Of a stretch of DNA of 64,000 bases, positions 28,003 to 37,277 are shown piece by piece. This DNA is from Photorhabdus namnaonensis (lineage in GTDB: Bacteria > Pseudomonadota > Gammaproteobacteria > Enterobacterales > Enterobacteriaceae): NCBI RefSeq assembly GCF_001684335.1, contig NZ_LOIC01000018.1:332726-396725 (forward strand), given 5' to 3'. The notes under the pieces were generated by a model. It ran no database searches. It had not been told where the DNA came from and saw only the letters and a list, made by a program, of their open reading frames with translations. Every line of letters begins with the position of its first letter. Position 1 is the first letter of the stretch. The position numbers and the translations under genes are program-made.

Positions 28003-29270
28003 GTTGGAAAATTCGCTTTTACCGCGGACTGAATAAAAGTATTGAGGTCAATTTAGCTGAGGGGCGTTTAGCCATCGGCTCAGACCCCCTACAAGCAGAT
28101 ATCGTTCTGGTGGATGAAGATATTGCTCCTGTGCATCTGATCTTAGAAGTCGAACCAGACTCAATTCGCCTGTTGGAATGGGCCGGTGAAGTCGCACCAA
28201 GTCAGAATGGCGAACCGCTATCATCGGGCGCCACATTGCAAGCGTTAACTCGTCAGGAGGCAGGCCCGTTATTGTGGGCCTTTTGTGACCAACAACATAC
28301 ATTCCCAAACCAACTCGCTGAACCGACGGTCACGCCACGCCAGCGCCCTGCCCGCCAAAATCGTAGCCGGGTAGCGGGTGGAATGTTGATACTGTGCTTG
28401 GTACTGGCGCTTGGTCTCTTGATGCTGCTTGGACATGAAGGATGGCAAAGAAGCAACATGTCCAACGGTATGGCCGAGCAAGAGCTACGCCGTTTTCTCA
28501 ATGGCGATTCAGCCTATCGTCATGTAAGTGTACAAATGATGCCCAATAACGAGCCGCTATTGCTCAAAGGTTATGTAAACCTCAATCAACAACGACTGGC
28601 GCTGCAACAGTATCTTGATGCTCACTCTCTCAGTTATCGGCTGGAATTACGCACTATGGAAGAATTGCGTCAAGGGGTGGATTTCATTTTACAAAAACTA
28701 GGTTATACCCAAGTGCAGAGCAGCAATGGCAAACAAACCGGCTGGATTCGCCTTATGGGCGAAGTCACTGATACCAGCCAGCAATGGAACGATATTGAAC
28801 CACTGCTCAAACGTGATGTTCCGGGCTTACTGGGCATAGAAAACAAGACGAAGTTCACGGGTAATCACCTCAAGCGACTGGATATGCTGTTAGCTAAACA
28901 TGATTTACCCAACACGCTGACCTACAAAGATAAAAATGATCGTATCGAGTTCACAGGTCAACTGGATGAACACCAAGCTCACAATTTCCAACGCTTACAG
29001 CAAGTATTTAAACAAGAGTTCGGCAACCAGCCAGCACTGGTATTACTGAATAATAAGCGGCTCACCCGCAATGATGAACTAAATTTCGATGTCCGGGCAG
29101 TTTCCCTCGGGCGTATACCCTATGTGGTACTCAAAAATAACCTGCGTTATCCCGTCGGAGCAACAACAGAAAATGGCTTGAGAATCGAGGCCATCCGCCA
29201 AGATGCGATTGTTATTACCAAGGGCGAGCAGCAATTTATTATCAAACTCAACAGGAGCCCGGTTTTATGA
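27999..29270 (+). CDS. yscD: YscD/SctD, inner-membrane ring protein
   Basis: The outer one of the two inner-membrane rings. 423 residues. An N-terminal cytoplasmic FHA-like domain (residues 1-110, with [21 protein letters not shown] in parts) is followed by one transmembrane helix at about 126-147 ([19 protein letters not shown]) and a periplasmic part of ring-building repeats. Lengths and order agree with PscD/YscD. It overlaps yscC and yscE by four bases each. Confidence 0.94.
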   Translation: MSWKIRFYRGLNKSIEVNLAEGRLAIGSDPLQADIVLVDEDIAPVHLILEVEPDSIRLLEWAGEVAPSQNGEPLSSGATLQALTRQEAGPLLWAFCDQQHTFPNQLAEPTVTPRQRPARQNRSRVAGGMLILCLVLALGLLMLLGHEGWQRSNMSNGMAEQELRRFLNGDSAYRHVSVQMMPNNEPLLLKGYVNLNQQRLALQQYLDAHSLSYRLELRTMEELRQGVDFILQKLGYTQVQSSNGKQTGWIRLMGEVTDTSQQWNDIEPLLKRDVPGLLGIENKTKFTGNHLKRLDMLLAKHDLPNTLTYKDKNDRIEFTGQLDEHQAHNFQRLQQVFKQEFGNQPALVLLNNKRLTRNDELNFDVRAVSLGRIPYVVLKNNLRYPVGATTENGLRIEAIRQDAIVITKGEQQFIIKLNRSPVL

Positions 29271-29479
29271 TGACATCCCTGGAGGCACGACTGTTTGGCG
29301 CCGATCCCACTTATGTCAACGAAATGCAACTTCGCCTCTCTCAGGCGCTGAACGATATTAAACAACGCCTGAGACGTGGCGGTTCGGTACAAGAATACCA
29401 ACAATGGCAACTGGAGGCTGACGCCATCCAAGCCGCAATCACAATACTTAACACAACAGAAGGAGACCATCATGGCTAA
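29267..29479 (+). CDS. yscE: YscE, needle-subunit co-chaperone
   Basis: A 70-residue two-helix protein. With YscG it holds the needle subunit YscF as a monomer in the cytoplasm. The sequence starts [21 protein letters not shown] and continues as a helical hairpin. It overlaps both yscD and yscF. Length (YscE 66, PscE 67) and order yscE-yscF-yscG support the name. Confidence 0.9.
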   Translation: MMTSLEARLFGADPTYVNEMQLRLSQALNDIKQRLRRGGSVQEYQQWQLEADAIQAAITILNTTEGDHHG

Positions 29480-29732
29480 AACTTTTACTGCCGCAGCAGC
29501 ACCAAACGCTAATGTACTCGATAGGGTTGCTGAACAGTTGACTACACAAGCCAATACAGCTGAGACAGATGTCAGTGCCGCCATTACAGAACTCGGCAAA
29601 GGTGCTGATAACCCCGCCTTGCTAGCTGATTTACAACACAAAATCAACAAATGGTCAGTTATCTACAACATTAACTCTACTGTCACCCGATCCATGAAAG
29701 ATCTGATGCAGAGTATATTACAGAAGATCTAA
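29472..29732 (+). CDS. yscF: YscF/SctF, needle subunit
   Basis: Polymerises into the hollow extracellular needle. 86 residues, as in PscF and YscF (85-87). A flexible polar head is followed by a helix-turn-helix with the conserved middle [20 protein letters not shown] and the ending [12 protein letters not shown]. The ATG at 29472 has AGGAG 7 bases upstream; the longer open frame upstream is an artefact inside yscE. Confidence 0.96.
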   Translation: MAKTFTAAAAPNANVLDRVAEQLTTQANTAETDVSAAITELGKGADNPALLADLQHKINKWSVIYNINSTVTRSMKDLMQSILQKI

Positions 29733-29734
29733 TC

Positions 29735-30088
29735 ATGACACGTTCACTCAAAGGGCTACTGGCTGATATCGCTCTGGTTGGAAGCGGTCATCACTGCCAT
29801 GACGAAGCCAATATTATTGCTGACTGGCTGATATCAAGCGAGGAAGGGCAAGAAGCAGCAAACCTGATTCGACTCTCTTCTTTGACAAACCAAGGCCAAT
29901 ATCAACAGGCTCTGGATTTTGGTCGGGACCTTCCCTGGCCTAGTTTGGAACCTTGGTTAGCGTTGTGCGAGTGGCGTCTGGGGCTGGCATCAGCTCTGGA
30001 AAAAAGACTGACACGAATGGCTGGCAGTGACGATCCACAATTGCTCTCCTTCGTTGACGGCATGCGGGAACAGCTAGCTCATGGATAG
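29735..30088 (+). CDS. yscG: YscG, TPR chaperone of the needle subunit
   Basis: A 117-residue TPR-type protein (YscG 115). It contains [28 protein letters not shown] (in parts) and the conserved ending of the helical repeats. It grips the C-terminal helix of YscF in a groove together with YscE. It starts two bases after the yscF stop and overlaps yscH by eight bases. Confidence 0.9.
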   Translation: MTRSLKGLLADIALVGSGHHCHDEANIIADWLISSEEGQEAANLIRLSSLTNQGQYQQALDFGRDLPWPSLEPWLALCEWRLGLASALEKRLTRMAGSDDPQLLSFVDGMREQLAHG

Positions 30089-30647
30089 GATTGAAGGGCC
30101 ATCCCATAACATCGTGCCGCAACCAACGGTACAGCCTTCGGTCAGTTCCAGACATCAGCTCAGCTTTGAGCAAGCACTGGAAACCACGCCGGATCAGCAA
30201 ATGCTGAAAGAGCGCCAACAACGCTGGTTACAGGGAGAATCGCTGGAAAACGTTTTAGGCGATTTTGATCCAGCGACACAGCGCCAAGTGACATGGCAGT
30301 GGTATCAGGCTTTATCGCCTGATAAACAGCCCGCCCAACGTGCTCAGTTAGAAGACAAGCTGATCGCTCCGGTACAAGAGCGGCTATGGTCACAGTTTGG
30401 CGGCCTGACATTGCCCGTCAATCCGCCACTGGATATGCCAGAACTGAGAGCGATTGTTCGTGAATTCTCCCCCACAGGCCGACAACAGGAGACGGTGCTC
30501 CTCAAGATACTCGGCAAGATTGAGACTATTCCGGGCAATGAGTACCTGAGTGATCTTATCCGGCAAGAGTTGAAAACACTGATCCCCCGTAACGGTATGG
30601 TGGATAACCTGATACGAAACTCACACAAACTCGACTTGGAAGAATAA
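30081..30647 (+). CDS. yscH: YscH/YopR-type secreted T3SS protein
   Basis: A 188-residue early secreted protein in the yscH (yopR/pscH) position. The central part [31 protein letters not shown] and the C-terminal [31 protein letters not shown] (quoted in sections) are helical, as in the YopR core domain. In Yersinia it influences assembly of the needle. There is no chaperone gene beside it. Conservation is modest, so order yscG-H-I supports the name. Confidence 0.87.
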   Translation: MDRIEGPSHNIVPQPTVQPSVSSRHQLSFEQALETTPDQQMLKERQQRWLQGESLENVLGDFDPATQRQVTWQWYQALSPDKQPAQRAQLEDKLIAPVQERLWSQFGGLTLPVNPPLDMPELRAIVREFSPTGRQQETVLLKILGKIETIPGNEYLSDLIRQELKTLIPRNGMVDNLIRNSHKLDLEE

Positions 30648-30722
30648 TGGACCAACCACAACCCAGTGAAACAGGGATAGACAACCTAAATAAACTCAAC
30701 CTACCTCAAATTTGGAGGAACA

Positions 30723-31061
30723 ATGGATCTACCACAGATAAGTGAGACACTGATCACCAGCCTGGATGAACTCAACACACCGCAGGCCAGTGCCGAAAAT
30801 ATTGCGAGTTTTGAACACGCTATGTCCAATCAAGAGCAGGGGATTGAAAACAATCTGATCAGTGAATTAGGTCAGCTCAGACAACAATTCACTCAGGCCA
30901 AACAGGAGCTGGAAGCGCAACTAGCCGTGCCCGGTAGCGACCCTAACAGCCTGATGCAAATGCAGTGGTCTCTGATGCGAATCACCCTGCAAGAAGAGCT
31001 CATTGCCAAAACGGTAGGACGGCTCAATCAAAACATTGAAACCTTAATGAAAGCCCAGTGA
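30723..31061 (+). CDS. yscI: YscI/SctI, inner-rod protein
   Basis: A 112-residue protein forming the adaptor or inner rod that anchors the needle in the basal body and takes part in the substrate switch. The C-terminal helix PNSLMQMQWSLMRITLQEELIAKTVGRLNQNIETLMKAQ (in sections) is the most conserved part in the family. TTTGGAGGAACA gives it a strong ribosome site. It follows yscH after a 75-bp gap, the largest inside this operon. Confidence 0.93.
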   Translation: MDLPQISETLITSLDELNTPQASAENIASFEHAMSNQEQGIENNLISELGQLRQQFTQAKQELEAQLAVPGSDPNSLMQMQWSLMRITLQEELIAKTVGRLNQNIETLMKAQ

Positions 31062-31067
31062 GGAGCT

Positions 31068-31805
31068 GTGAAGAAACCCTATATAATCTGCGTTATGCTC
31101 GCTGTCCTGATGCTAACTGGCTGTAAAATCGAACTCTACACCGGCGTCAGCCAAAAAGAAGGCAACGAAATGTTAGCCTTGCTCAGGGAAGCGGGCATTT
31201 CCTCTGATAAGCAGCCAGACAAAGATGGCAATATCAAGCTGTTAGTCGAAGAGTCTGATGTGGCGCAAGCGGTTGAAGTGCTCAAACGTAAAGGATATCC
31301 ACGGGAGAACTTCTCCTCGTTACAAGATGTCTTCCCCAAGGACGGCCTTATCTCCTCACCAATAGAAGAGCGGGCGCGGCTCAACTTCGCCAAAGCGCAG
31401 GAGATTGCCCGAACACTTTCTGAGATCGATGGCGTACTGGTAGCACGGGTACACGTTGTTTTACCCGAGGAGCAAGACAGACTGGGTAAAAAGCTATCTC
31501 CAGCTTCTTCTTCGGTGTTTATCAAACACGCGGCGGACGTGCAACTCGACACTTACATTCCTCAAATCAAGCAACTGGTTAATAACAGCATTGAAGGGCT
31601 GAGTTATGATCGGATCAGCGTCGTATTAGTGCCCGCAGCGGGCGTACGTCAGGTACCGTTGGCGCCACGCTACTCCACGCTGTTCTCTATCCAAGTGACT
31701 GAAGAATCACAGGGGCGTCTGATTGGGCTGTTTGTACTATTATTAGCCTTGTTATTTGTCAGTAATCTGGCGCAATTCCTGTGGCATCGAAGCAGGATGC
31801 AATAA
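31068..31805 (+). CDS. yscJ: YscJ/SctJ, inner-membrane ring lipoprotein
   Basis: The inner of the two membrane rings. 245 residues from a GTG start, with AGGAG directly upstream. Lipobox LTGC (Cys19), then the PrgK/FliF-like ring domains with [23 protein letters not shown] and [10 protein letters not shown] (in parts), and one C-terminal transmembrane helix at about 220-237 ([20 protein letters not shown]). All hallmarks of the family are present. Confidence 0.96.
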   Translation: MKKPYIICVMLAVLMLTGCKIELYTGVSQKEGNEMLALLREAGISSDKQPDKDGNIKLLVEESDVAQAVEVLKRKGYPRENFSSLQDVFPKDGLISSPIEERARLNFAKAQEIARTLSEIDGVLVARVHVVLPEEQDRLGKKLSPASSSVFIKHAADVQLDTYIPQIKQLVNNSIEGLSYDRISVVLVPAAGVRQVPLAPRYSTLFSIQVTEESQGRLIGLFVLLLALLFVSNLAQFLWHRSRMQ

Positions 31806-32432
31806 ATGGTAACCGCATTAACGCCCTATCAGTTTCGGTTTTGCCCTGCCAGCTATACCCATTCTGACCACCTACCATCAGAATGGCTTGCTGTCTTATC
31901 TTCCCTGCCTGAGTGGCGAAACTCTCCCAGACTTAATGGGCTATTGCTAACCCAATTTAATATGAATGTGAATTATGAATTGCCAACTGGGTTGGGAAAT
32001 ATCGCCCTGTTAGAACAATCGTGCTTAGAACAACTTCTGACTTGGCTAGGAGCCTTACTTCACGGGCAAGCTATCCGCCATTGCCTGCTGGCGACAGAGC
32101 TTCGCCACTTACACGACTCACTAGGAAAAGAGGGGCACCGCTTCTGCTTAAAGTATCTCGACATCATTATCGGCAACTGGCCGACTGGCTGGCAACGCTC
32201 GTTACCACTAGTAATCAATGCAAACTATTTTCGTACCAGCGCCTTACAGTTCTGGCTAACAGCGATGGAGCCTCTTCCTATCGATTTCGCTAAACGCTTG
32301 AGCCTGCGGCTTCCCCCTTATGAAAACCTCGCAGCCTGGCCTGTCAGCCAGGCAGAACGACCATTGGCACAAGCATTGTGTCTCAAATTGGCTAAGCAAG
32401 TGAACACAGAATGTTACCATTTATTAAAATAA
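31806..32432 (+). CDS. yscK: YscK/SctK, sorting-platform accessory protein
   Basis: SctK bridges the inner-membrane ring protein YscD and the YscQ pods. 208 residues (YscK 209). It begins with YQFRFCPASYTHSDHLPSEWL (in parts) and is rich in L, W and H with few other marks. The call rests mainly on its place between yscJ and yscL and on length. It overlaps yscL by 22 bases. Confidence 0.88.
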   Translation: MVTALTPYQFRFCPASYTHSDHLPSEWLAVLSSLPEWRNSPRLNGLLLTQFNMNVNYELPTGLGNIALLEQSCLEQLLTWLGALLHGQAIRHCLLATELRHLHDSLGKEGHRFCLKYLDIIIGNWPTGWQRSLPLVINANYFRTSALQFWLTAMEPLPIDFAKRLSLRLPPYENLAAWPVSQAERPLAQALCLKLAKQVNTECYHLLK

Positions 32433-33028
32433 CAACAGAGCATCTTCAACTGGCCCCTGAGCTCCAGATACTGCGTAAAGCGGACTATCAGACCTGCCTT
32501 AGCGCCAAATCTCTGCTCGATGCAGCCCGGATGCAGGCACAAGAAATTGAACGTGACGCGCAGGCGGTGTATGAACAACAAAAAGAGCTAGGCTGGCAAG
32601 CAGGTATTGATGCCGCCCGCGCAGAACAAGCTACCCTGATTCATCAAACTCAGTTGCAATGCCAGCAATATTACCGGCAGGTGGAGCAACAAATGAGCAA
32701 TGTAGTCTTGCAGGCTGTACGTAAAATCCTAAAGAATTATGACCAAGTTTCCCTCACCTTACAGGTAGTTCGTGAAGCCCTGTCATTAGTCAGCAACCAA
32801 AAACAGGTTATTTTACGCGTTAATCCTGAACAGGCCGCAGCAGTTCGCGAACAAATATCACGGGTACACAAAGATTTCCCTGAAATCGGCTACTTAGAGA
32901 TCACCGCTGATGAGCGTCTCGATCAAGGAGGCTGTATTTTGGAAACAGAAGTCGGGATCATTGACGCCAGTTTGGATAGCCAATTAGAAGCGCTGATGTC
33001 TGCCATCAATAACCAGTGGCAAAATTGA
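32411..33028 (+). CDS. yscL: YscL/SctL, ATPase stator protein
   Basis: A dimeric stator which ties the ATPase YscN to the YscQ pods. 205 residues: a coiled-coil middle (AARMQAQEIERDAQAVYEQQ) and a C-terminal V-ATPase-E/FliH-like domain with VREALSLVSNQKQVILRVNPEQ and DQGGCILETEVGIIDASLDSQL (in parts). It is the last gene of the exsD-yscB-L operon; a terminator lies 200 bases on. Confidence 0.94.
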   Translation: MLPFIKITTEHLQLAPELQILRKADYQTCLSAKSLLDAARMQAQEIERDAQAVYEQQKELGWQAGIDAARAEQATLIHQTQLQCQQYYRQVEQQMSNVVLQAVRKILKNYDQVSLTLQVVREALSLVSNQKQVILRVNPEQAAAVREQISRVHKDFPEIGYLEITADERLDQGGCILETEVGIIDASLDSQLEALMSAINNQWQN

Positions 33029-33233
33029 CGACCTTATCCGCTTCAAAGAGATAACCGGTTTTCGACGGAAAGTGAAAATTTCTTCTGCCGTTATTAATAT
33101 TCTCTATTTCGACAAAACATTATGATTCACTCTATCTGATATCCAAGCGCATATGCGTATCCCTTGGAATAATTACAAAAGAAACCACTAAAAGACAGAG
33201 AATCAGAATAAAATACTATTCTGGCACCATGCA

Positions 33234-33260
33234 AAAAACCCGCCATTAAAGCGGGTTTTT
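33234..33260. terminator. Bidirectional intrinsic terminator
   Basis: AAAAACCCGC / GCGGGTTTTT, a perfect 10-bp inverted repeat with a 7-base loop. It has T-runs on both strands and lies between the converging yscL operon and the cold-shock gene. It marks the right border of the T3SS locus. Confidence 0.9.
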
Positions 33261-33338
33261 ACTTATTAACGACTTTAACTACTCAGGATATTACCTTCAT
33301 CGCTATCGTAAAGTCGCTAATAGACTTAAGCAGTTAAA

Positions 33339-33554
33339 TTAAGATAACACGACAACATTTACTGCGGATGGGCCTTTTGCACCATTCTCAATAGAGAATG
33401 AAACTTCCTGACCTTCTTCCAATGTTTTGAAATTATTACTCTGAATTGCAGAATAATGAACAAAAACATCTTTGCTACCATCTTTTGGCGAAATAAAGCC
33501 AAAACCTTTATCGTTGTTAAACCATTTTACTGAACCAGTCATTGCATTAGACAT
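33339..33554 (-). CDS. Cold-shock domain protein (CspA/CspE family)
   Basis: A 71-residue single-stranded nucleic-acid-binding OB-fold protein. RNP1 (KGFGFI) and RNP2 (VFVHYSAI) are intact, preceded by the typical GSVKWFN. It may act as an RNA chaperone or transcription antiterminator. AAGGAAAA lies before the ATG. A long AT-rich leader (to about 33760) is usual for cold-inducible csp mRNAs, but I cannot define a cold box. Which csp paralogue it is cannot be told from the sequence. Confidence 0.93.
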   Translation of the reverse strand: MSNAMTGSVKWFNNDKGFGFISPKDGSKDVFVHYSAIQSNNFKTLEEGQEVSFSIENGAKGPSAVNVVVLS

Positions 33555-33975
33555 AGAATTTTCCTTTAATTTTTAAGTTGCCACAAGGCGTTATGAGGTC
33601 TGTTTTTCAGTTTTACTTATGGGTACTATTTACGGGTACTAATTAGAAGGAATTCGCAATGAAGTGGTATCAGGGATAACGCTAAATGGTGAACTGCTTT
33701 AACTTTAATACTTTTCATAAAAAACTTTCATAAATAGGTCTGTACTTCCAAACCAGTGACGCTATTAAATCACATTGTTCGGTTGTTAGCAAATCTTAAT
33801 TTCATTTATTTTTTCCTACTGGTCTTTACCTTGTTCCTAAATTGCTGCTTTATTCATATTGCACAGCTTTACCATAGCCATAACTAACTAATTATAAAAG
33901 TTTTTATCCACAATCCCTATTTGCCGAGATTACAGCACTGAGTTTGAATCTACAATTTTCCCCTAACGCTCGAAT
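33555..33975. other. Leader of the cold-shock gene and AT-rich spacer
   Basis: About 420 bases with no gene visible. The part next to the cold-shock gene presumably holds its promoter and 5' untranslated region on the minus strand. Confidence 0.5.
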
Positions 33976-34017
33976 CAGGCTACAATCCGTAGCCTAAAAT
34001 TAGTGAAAATAAAATTA

Positions 34018-34318
34018 ACATCTTCCCATCTTTAAACGACCATTGCAGTTCATGATCTCTGATACCTTAAAATACGGGAAATACTCAGTACCGTTATCGA
34101 TAAATCCTCCATTATCAGTACGACATTGTGATGTAATAGCGCAAGTCTCATCTCCTTGCTTCCATAATCAATACATCACAAGACTGGGAAGCACGAGACA
34201 TACTTCACTGCGCCATACACTCTTGATCAGTTAGTTCAATAGGTTTATCGGCTCCACTGCCTGCGTTTGCGGCAGACGCAATCCCGAGAAGCAATGCCCT
34301 TAACATAAACTTCTTCAT
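34018..34318 (-). pseudogene. Dead copy of the small six-cysteine exported protein
   Basis: Read from the ATG at 34318 the frame gives a signal peptide (MKKFMLRALLLGIASAANA) very like the intact gene at 35029-35340. It runs to a TGA where the intact copy has Trp (CIAKW versus CMAQ-stop), then needs one frame change near GDETC to continue to the end. All six cysteine positions of the mature part are still recognisable. An ERIC sits between its Shine-Dalgarno sequence and ATG. It is a paralogue lost by nonsense mutation, frameshift and insertion. Confidence 0.85.
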
Positions 34319-34323
34319 ATTTA

Positions 34324-34450
34324 TATACCCGTCATCTTTCAAGTTGCCTCTTTGTTGGCTGCACTCACTCACCCCAGTCACATAGTTATCTATGCTCCCG
34401 GGGATTCGCTCCTTTGCCGCCGCGATGCATCTTGAAATCCATAGGGTATA
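34324..34450. repeat. ERIC element (127 bp)
   Basis: Starts TATACCCGTCATC and ends CATAGGGTATA. It contains the ERIC core CACCCCAGTCACATAG and GGGGATTCGCTC, and its ends are inverted repeats. It has TA on both sides, as expected for insertion at TA. A second copy lies at 56970-57092. It has split the pseudogene's AAGGAT ribosome site from its ATG. Confidence 0.92.
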
Positions 34451-35028
34451 TATCCTTTAAGAATCATTCAATTATCGTATAATAGTGTTAACTAATTGAA
34501 ATTAATTTTCATAGCTATTTTAGGTATGTAAATATCTTTCTTAAATAATATTTAATTTCTGAATAAAATAATCAATATTCTTTAGTGAATCGGAGAGCTT
34601 CATATATCCACATTAAAAAAGCAGTCCATCTTCCACATTATTACAAGTCAATTGGAATATAATATGAAAAAACCGCATATTGATTTCAAATGGTTATCAT
34701 TAGAATGATATTATTAACTCTACAAGATTCTAGTGAGTTAAATATGGTTTTTTATTCATCAAGCATTAATTAGACAAAACAACATGGATAAATACCTAAC
34801 ATACAGCCATTAAATCAAACCTGAATTAAATAAATTCACTACAATAGTTATATGCTTTAAATAATGCAAATCGTGATGGAATAATATGGACAAAAATAAA
34901 TATTATGACAATGCATTTAAAATTATATCCATGATATTACTGTAAAACTGGATAAATATTCCAACATCTCTACAAGTGTTAGATAACTTCAGGCTACAAT
35001 CCGTAGCCTGAAATTAATGAAAATAAGG

Positions 35029-35340
35029 TTAACATCCATCTATCTTTAAGTAACCATTGCAGTTCGAGAGCTGTGACATATTAGTATAAGGATAAATTTT
35101 ATAGTTATTAATAAGTTTTCCATTAAGAGCTCGACATTTTGCTGAAACAGTGCAAGAACGCTCTCCGGCTTTCGAGACCGATGCACTACAAGATTGGGCA
35201 GCACTAGATACATTCCATTTTGCAATACAATCCTGAGTAGTAATTGGAATAGTCGGCGAAGCAGACTTATCATCTCCACTACTTGCGTTTGCGGCAGACG
35301 CAAATCCTAGAAGCAATGCGACTAATATAAACTTCTTCAT
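35029..35340 (-). CDS. Small exported cysteine-rich protein of unknown function
   Basis: 103 residues with a clear Sec signal peptide ending ASAANA (cut about residue 19), so exported to the periplasm or beyond. The mature part of about 84 residues has six cysteines (in QDC, QSC, RSC, AKC, SNC and DGC), enough for three disulfides. I do not recognise the family. The spacing recalls small secreted binding domains but nothing definite. AAGGAT precedes the ATG. A paralogue next door is dead, so only this copy can be functional. Confidence 0.8.
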   Translation of the reverse strand: MKKFILVALLLGFASAANASSGDDKSASPTIPITTQDCIAKWNVSSAAQSCSASVSKAGERSCTVSAKCRALNGKLINNYKIYPYTNMSQLSNCNGYLKIDGC

Positions 35341-36200
35341 ATATGTATCCTTAGAGAATCATGCATTTCTCATATAACGGATATTGCCAACATATATTAT
35401 TATTAGCTAATTGAAATTACTTTTCATAGCTATTTTAGACATGTTAATGTTTTTCTTAAATAATATTTGATTTCTGAATAGAATCATAGGACAAATATTC
35501 TTTAGTGGATGAGAGAATGTCATACACCCACAATAAAAAAATAGTCCATTCACCACATGATTACAAGTCAATTGGAATATGATATGAAAAAAAATATATA
35601 TTGATTTCAAATAATTATTATTAGATGTGATATCATTTATCCTGCAAGATTATAATAAATCAAATATGGATTTCCACTAACTAAGCACTAATTAGACAGA
35701 TCAATATAGATAAATGCTGGATAAACAGCGCTTAAATTAAACCTCAACCAAATCAATTCACTATAATATTGATATGCTTTAAATAATGCAAATCGCTATG
35801 GAAAAACACTGACAAAAAGAAATATTATGACAATAAATTGGAAGTTACATCTATGATATTACTTTAAAACTGGATAAACATTTCAATATCTCCACAAGCG
35901 TCAGGTAATAACAAAGTAATAATTAAAGATACGCTATAAGAGAAAGATGGAATAATGTTAATAATTGATTCCAGCGTTAAACAGTAACCCAATTACAACA
36001 AAATATATTTTCAGGTAAACTCTTCGACTGTAGAGGAAATTGAACCATTCAATGTAACTGCATTTATCTTAAATAGAAAATAAATTGAGAAAATATACAA
36101 TAATCTCATTCAATACCTTGAAACCCCCTCACTTTGAACTATATTTATTTTAACTATGTTTAATTATGAAAAAAATATTCATCCTTATGAGGGGTTAAAA
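35341..36200. other. AT-rich region with duplicated upstream DNA and a sigma70-type promoter
   Basis: The first 560 bases belong to the tandem duplication. Near the right end a promoter reads TTGAAA (36118-36123), 16 bases, TATATT (36140-36145), in front of the next gene; the paralogue at 39556 has the same arrangement. No gene was seen here. Confidence 0.55.
36118..36145 (+). promoter_or_regulatory. Putative sigma70 promoter of the first beta-rich paralogue
   Basis: TTGAAA, 16-base spacer, TATATT. The last spacer bases and the -10 region (TTTGAACTATATTTAT) are identical to those before the second paralogue, so the element is conserved while the surrounding DNA is not. Confidence 0.6.
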
Positions 36201-37277
36201 ATGAGTACAGTCTTTGAATGGGACCCAAATAATTCTCAGGTATATACCAAAAATTATGGAACTGGATCTATTACTCTTTCATCTACTCAGTCAGATTCAT
36301 TCGATAAATTAGGTGGCGCTAATTTCACAATGAACGCTGAAAGTGAAACATTAACACTACAAAATGATTCCGATAATATACCTATTTATTGGCCAGAATT
36401 TAATCGCCACAATGACGGAAAAATGACTGATAGCGGCAAAGGATTAGATATAAATGTATCTGCTGGAACATTATTAGTAGACTATCGGCTAAATGATCAA
36501 AACCATACAGTTGATAGAAGCCAGACAGTTGCTTATTTAGGGTGCTCTGAAAGCGCTAATTTTATTCTTAAAAATTCAGGCTCCTTAAGCATCAAAAATC
36601 CAGGAACTGTATTTATGTTTATAGATTATGTCGTTTCCAATAAACCACCAAAACTCATAATGTCAGGAAAAAGTAAATTTGAAATAAGACAAACAACAAA
36701 AATAGAAGATGATGTTCCGGCTTTTATATTTCTAGCTAGTGAAATTTCTCTAAGTGAATCATCTAAGCTCACTTTTGAAAGTAGCAACCTCTACCTTGGA
36801 GATGGAAACTTTAATTACTGCAATATCAGCATACAAGATAAATCGACAGTGACCTTGATTAATAATGGCATAATGCAAAAAAATGACATAGAAAAAAACA
36901 AGACATGGTTCAAACTTAAATCAGGTTCTCCTTCACTAAACCTAGAATCTTTCGATGGTATCCATTTCCCACTCTACCTTGACAACGTAGAATATCCAGA
37001 AGGTCTATTTAATTTCATTACTACAGAAGGCAAGAATGAAGGGAAAATTATGATTGAATTCTCACAACAAAATCCCAATAATAAAAAGGACAATGTAAAT
37101 AAGATATTTGATAGAAAACTAATAGCTATCAACAATAAAATAATTCCAAAAGAAAAACACGAAGATTATTTTGATATTAGTTATAAAACAGACCAATTCA
37201 AAAATAATCATAAATTTATGACTATAACAATATCACTTAAAGATCAACACCAATTACATCAGAAAGTAAATATTTAG
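36201..37277 (+). CDS. Beta-rich (probable beta-solenoid) protein of unknown function, paralogue 1
   Basis: About 358 residues, no signal peptide and no membrane segment. It is strongly predicted by eye to be beta structure: repeated short strands rich in S, T, N and I (ESANFILKNSGSLSIKN, ESSKLTFESSNLYLG). The C-terminal motif YPEGLFNF-x6-EGK-x-MIEF is followed by ITISL. The start at 36201 is chosen because GAGGGG lies 7 bases upstream and the paralogue begins the same way (MSxxFxW); an earlier ATG at 36156 exists. It is a paralogue of 39556-40635. Autotransporter passengers look similar, but there is no barrel domain. It could be a T3SS or lysis-released product; the function is unknown. Confidence 0.8.
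   Translation: MSTVFEWDPNNSQVYTKNYGTGSITLSSTQSDSFDKLGGANFTMNAESETLTLQNDSDNIPIYWPEFNRHNDGKMTDSGKGLDINVSAGTLLVDYRLNDQNHTVDRSQTVAYLGCSESANFILKNSGSLSIKNPGTVFMFIDYVVSNKPPKLIMSGKSKFEIRQTTKIEDDVPAFIFLASEISLSESSKLTFESSNLYLGDGNFNYCNISIQDKSTVTLINNGIMQKNDIEKNKTWFKLKSGSPSLNLESFDGIHFPLYLDNVEYPEGLFNFITTEGKNEGKIMIEFSQQNPNNKKDNVNKIFDRKLIAINNKIIPKEKHEDYFDISYKTDQFKNNHKFMTITISLKDQHQLHQKVNI

Larger units (their letters stand above)
33976..35905. repeat. Tandem duplication of about 0.9 kb
   Basis: Two diverged copies lie head to tail: 33976-34985 and 34990-about 35905. Each starts with the inverted repeat CAGGCTAC/GTAGCC and continues through a small exported-protein gene. Each then runs through the same AT-rich upstream DNA, for example TTCATAGCTATTTTAG and CAAGTCAATTGGAATAT in both. 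The first copy is longer because an ERIC is inserted. The first copy's gene is dead and the second's is intact. Confidence 0.8.

Noticed and set aside
34043..34234. 63-codon plus-strand frame
   Set aside because: It is antisense to the dead cysteine-rich gene, whose reading frame and cysteines are clearly recognisable on the other strand.
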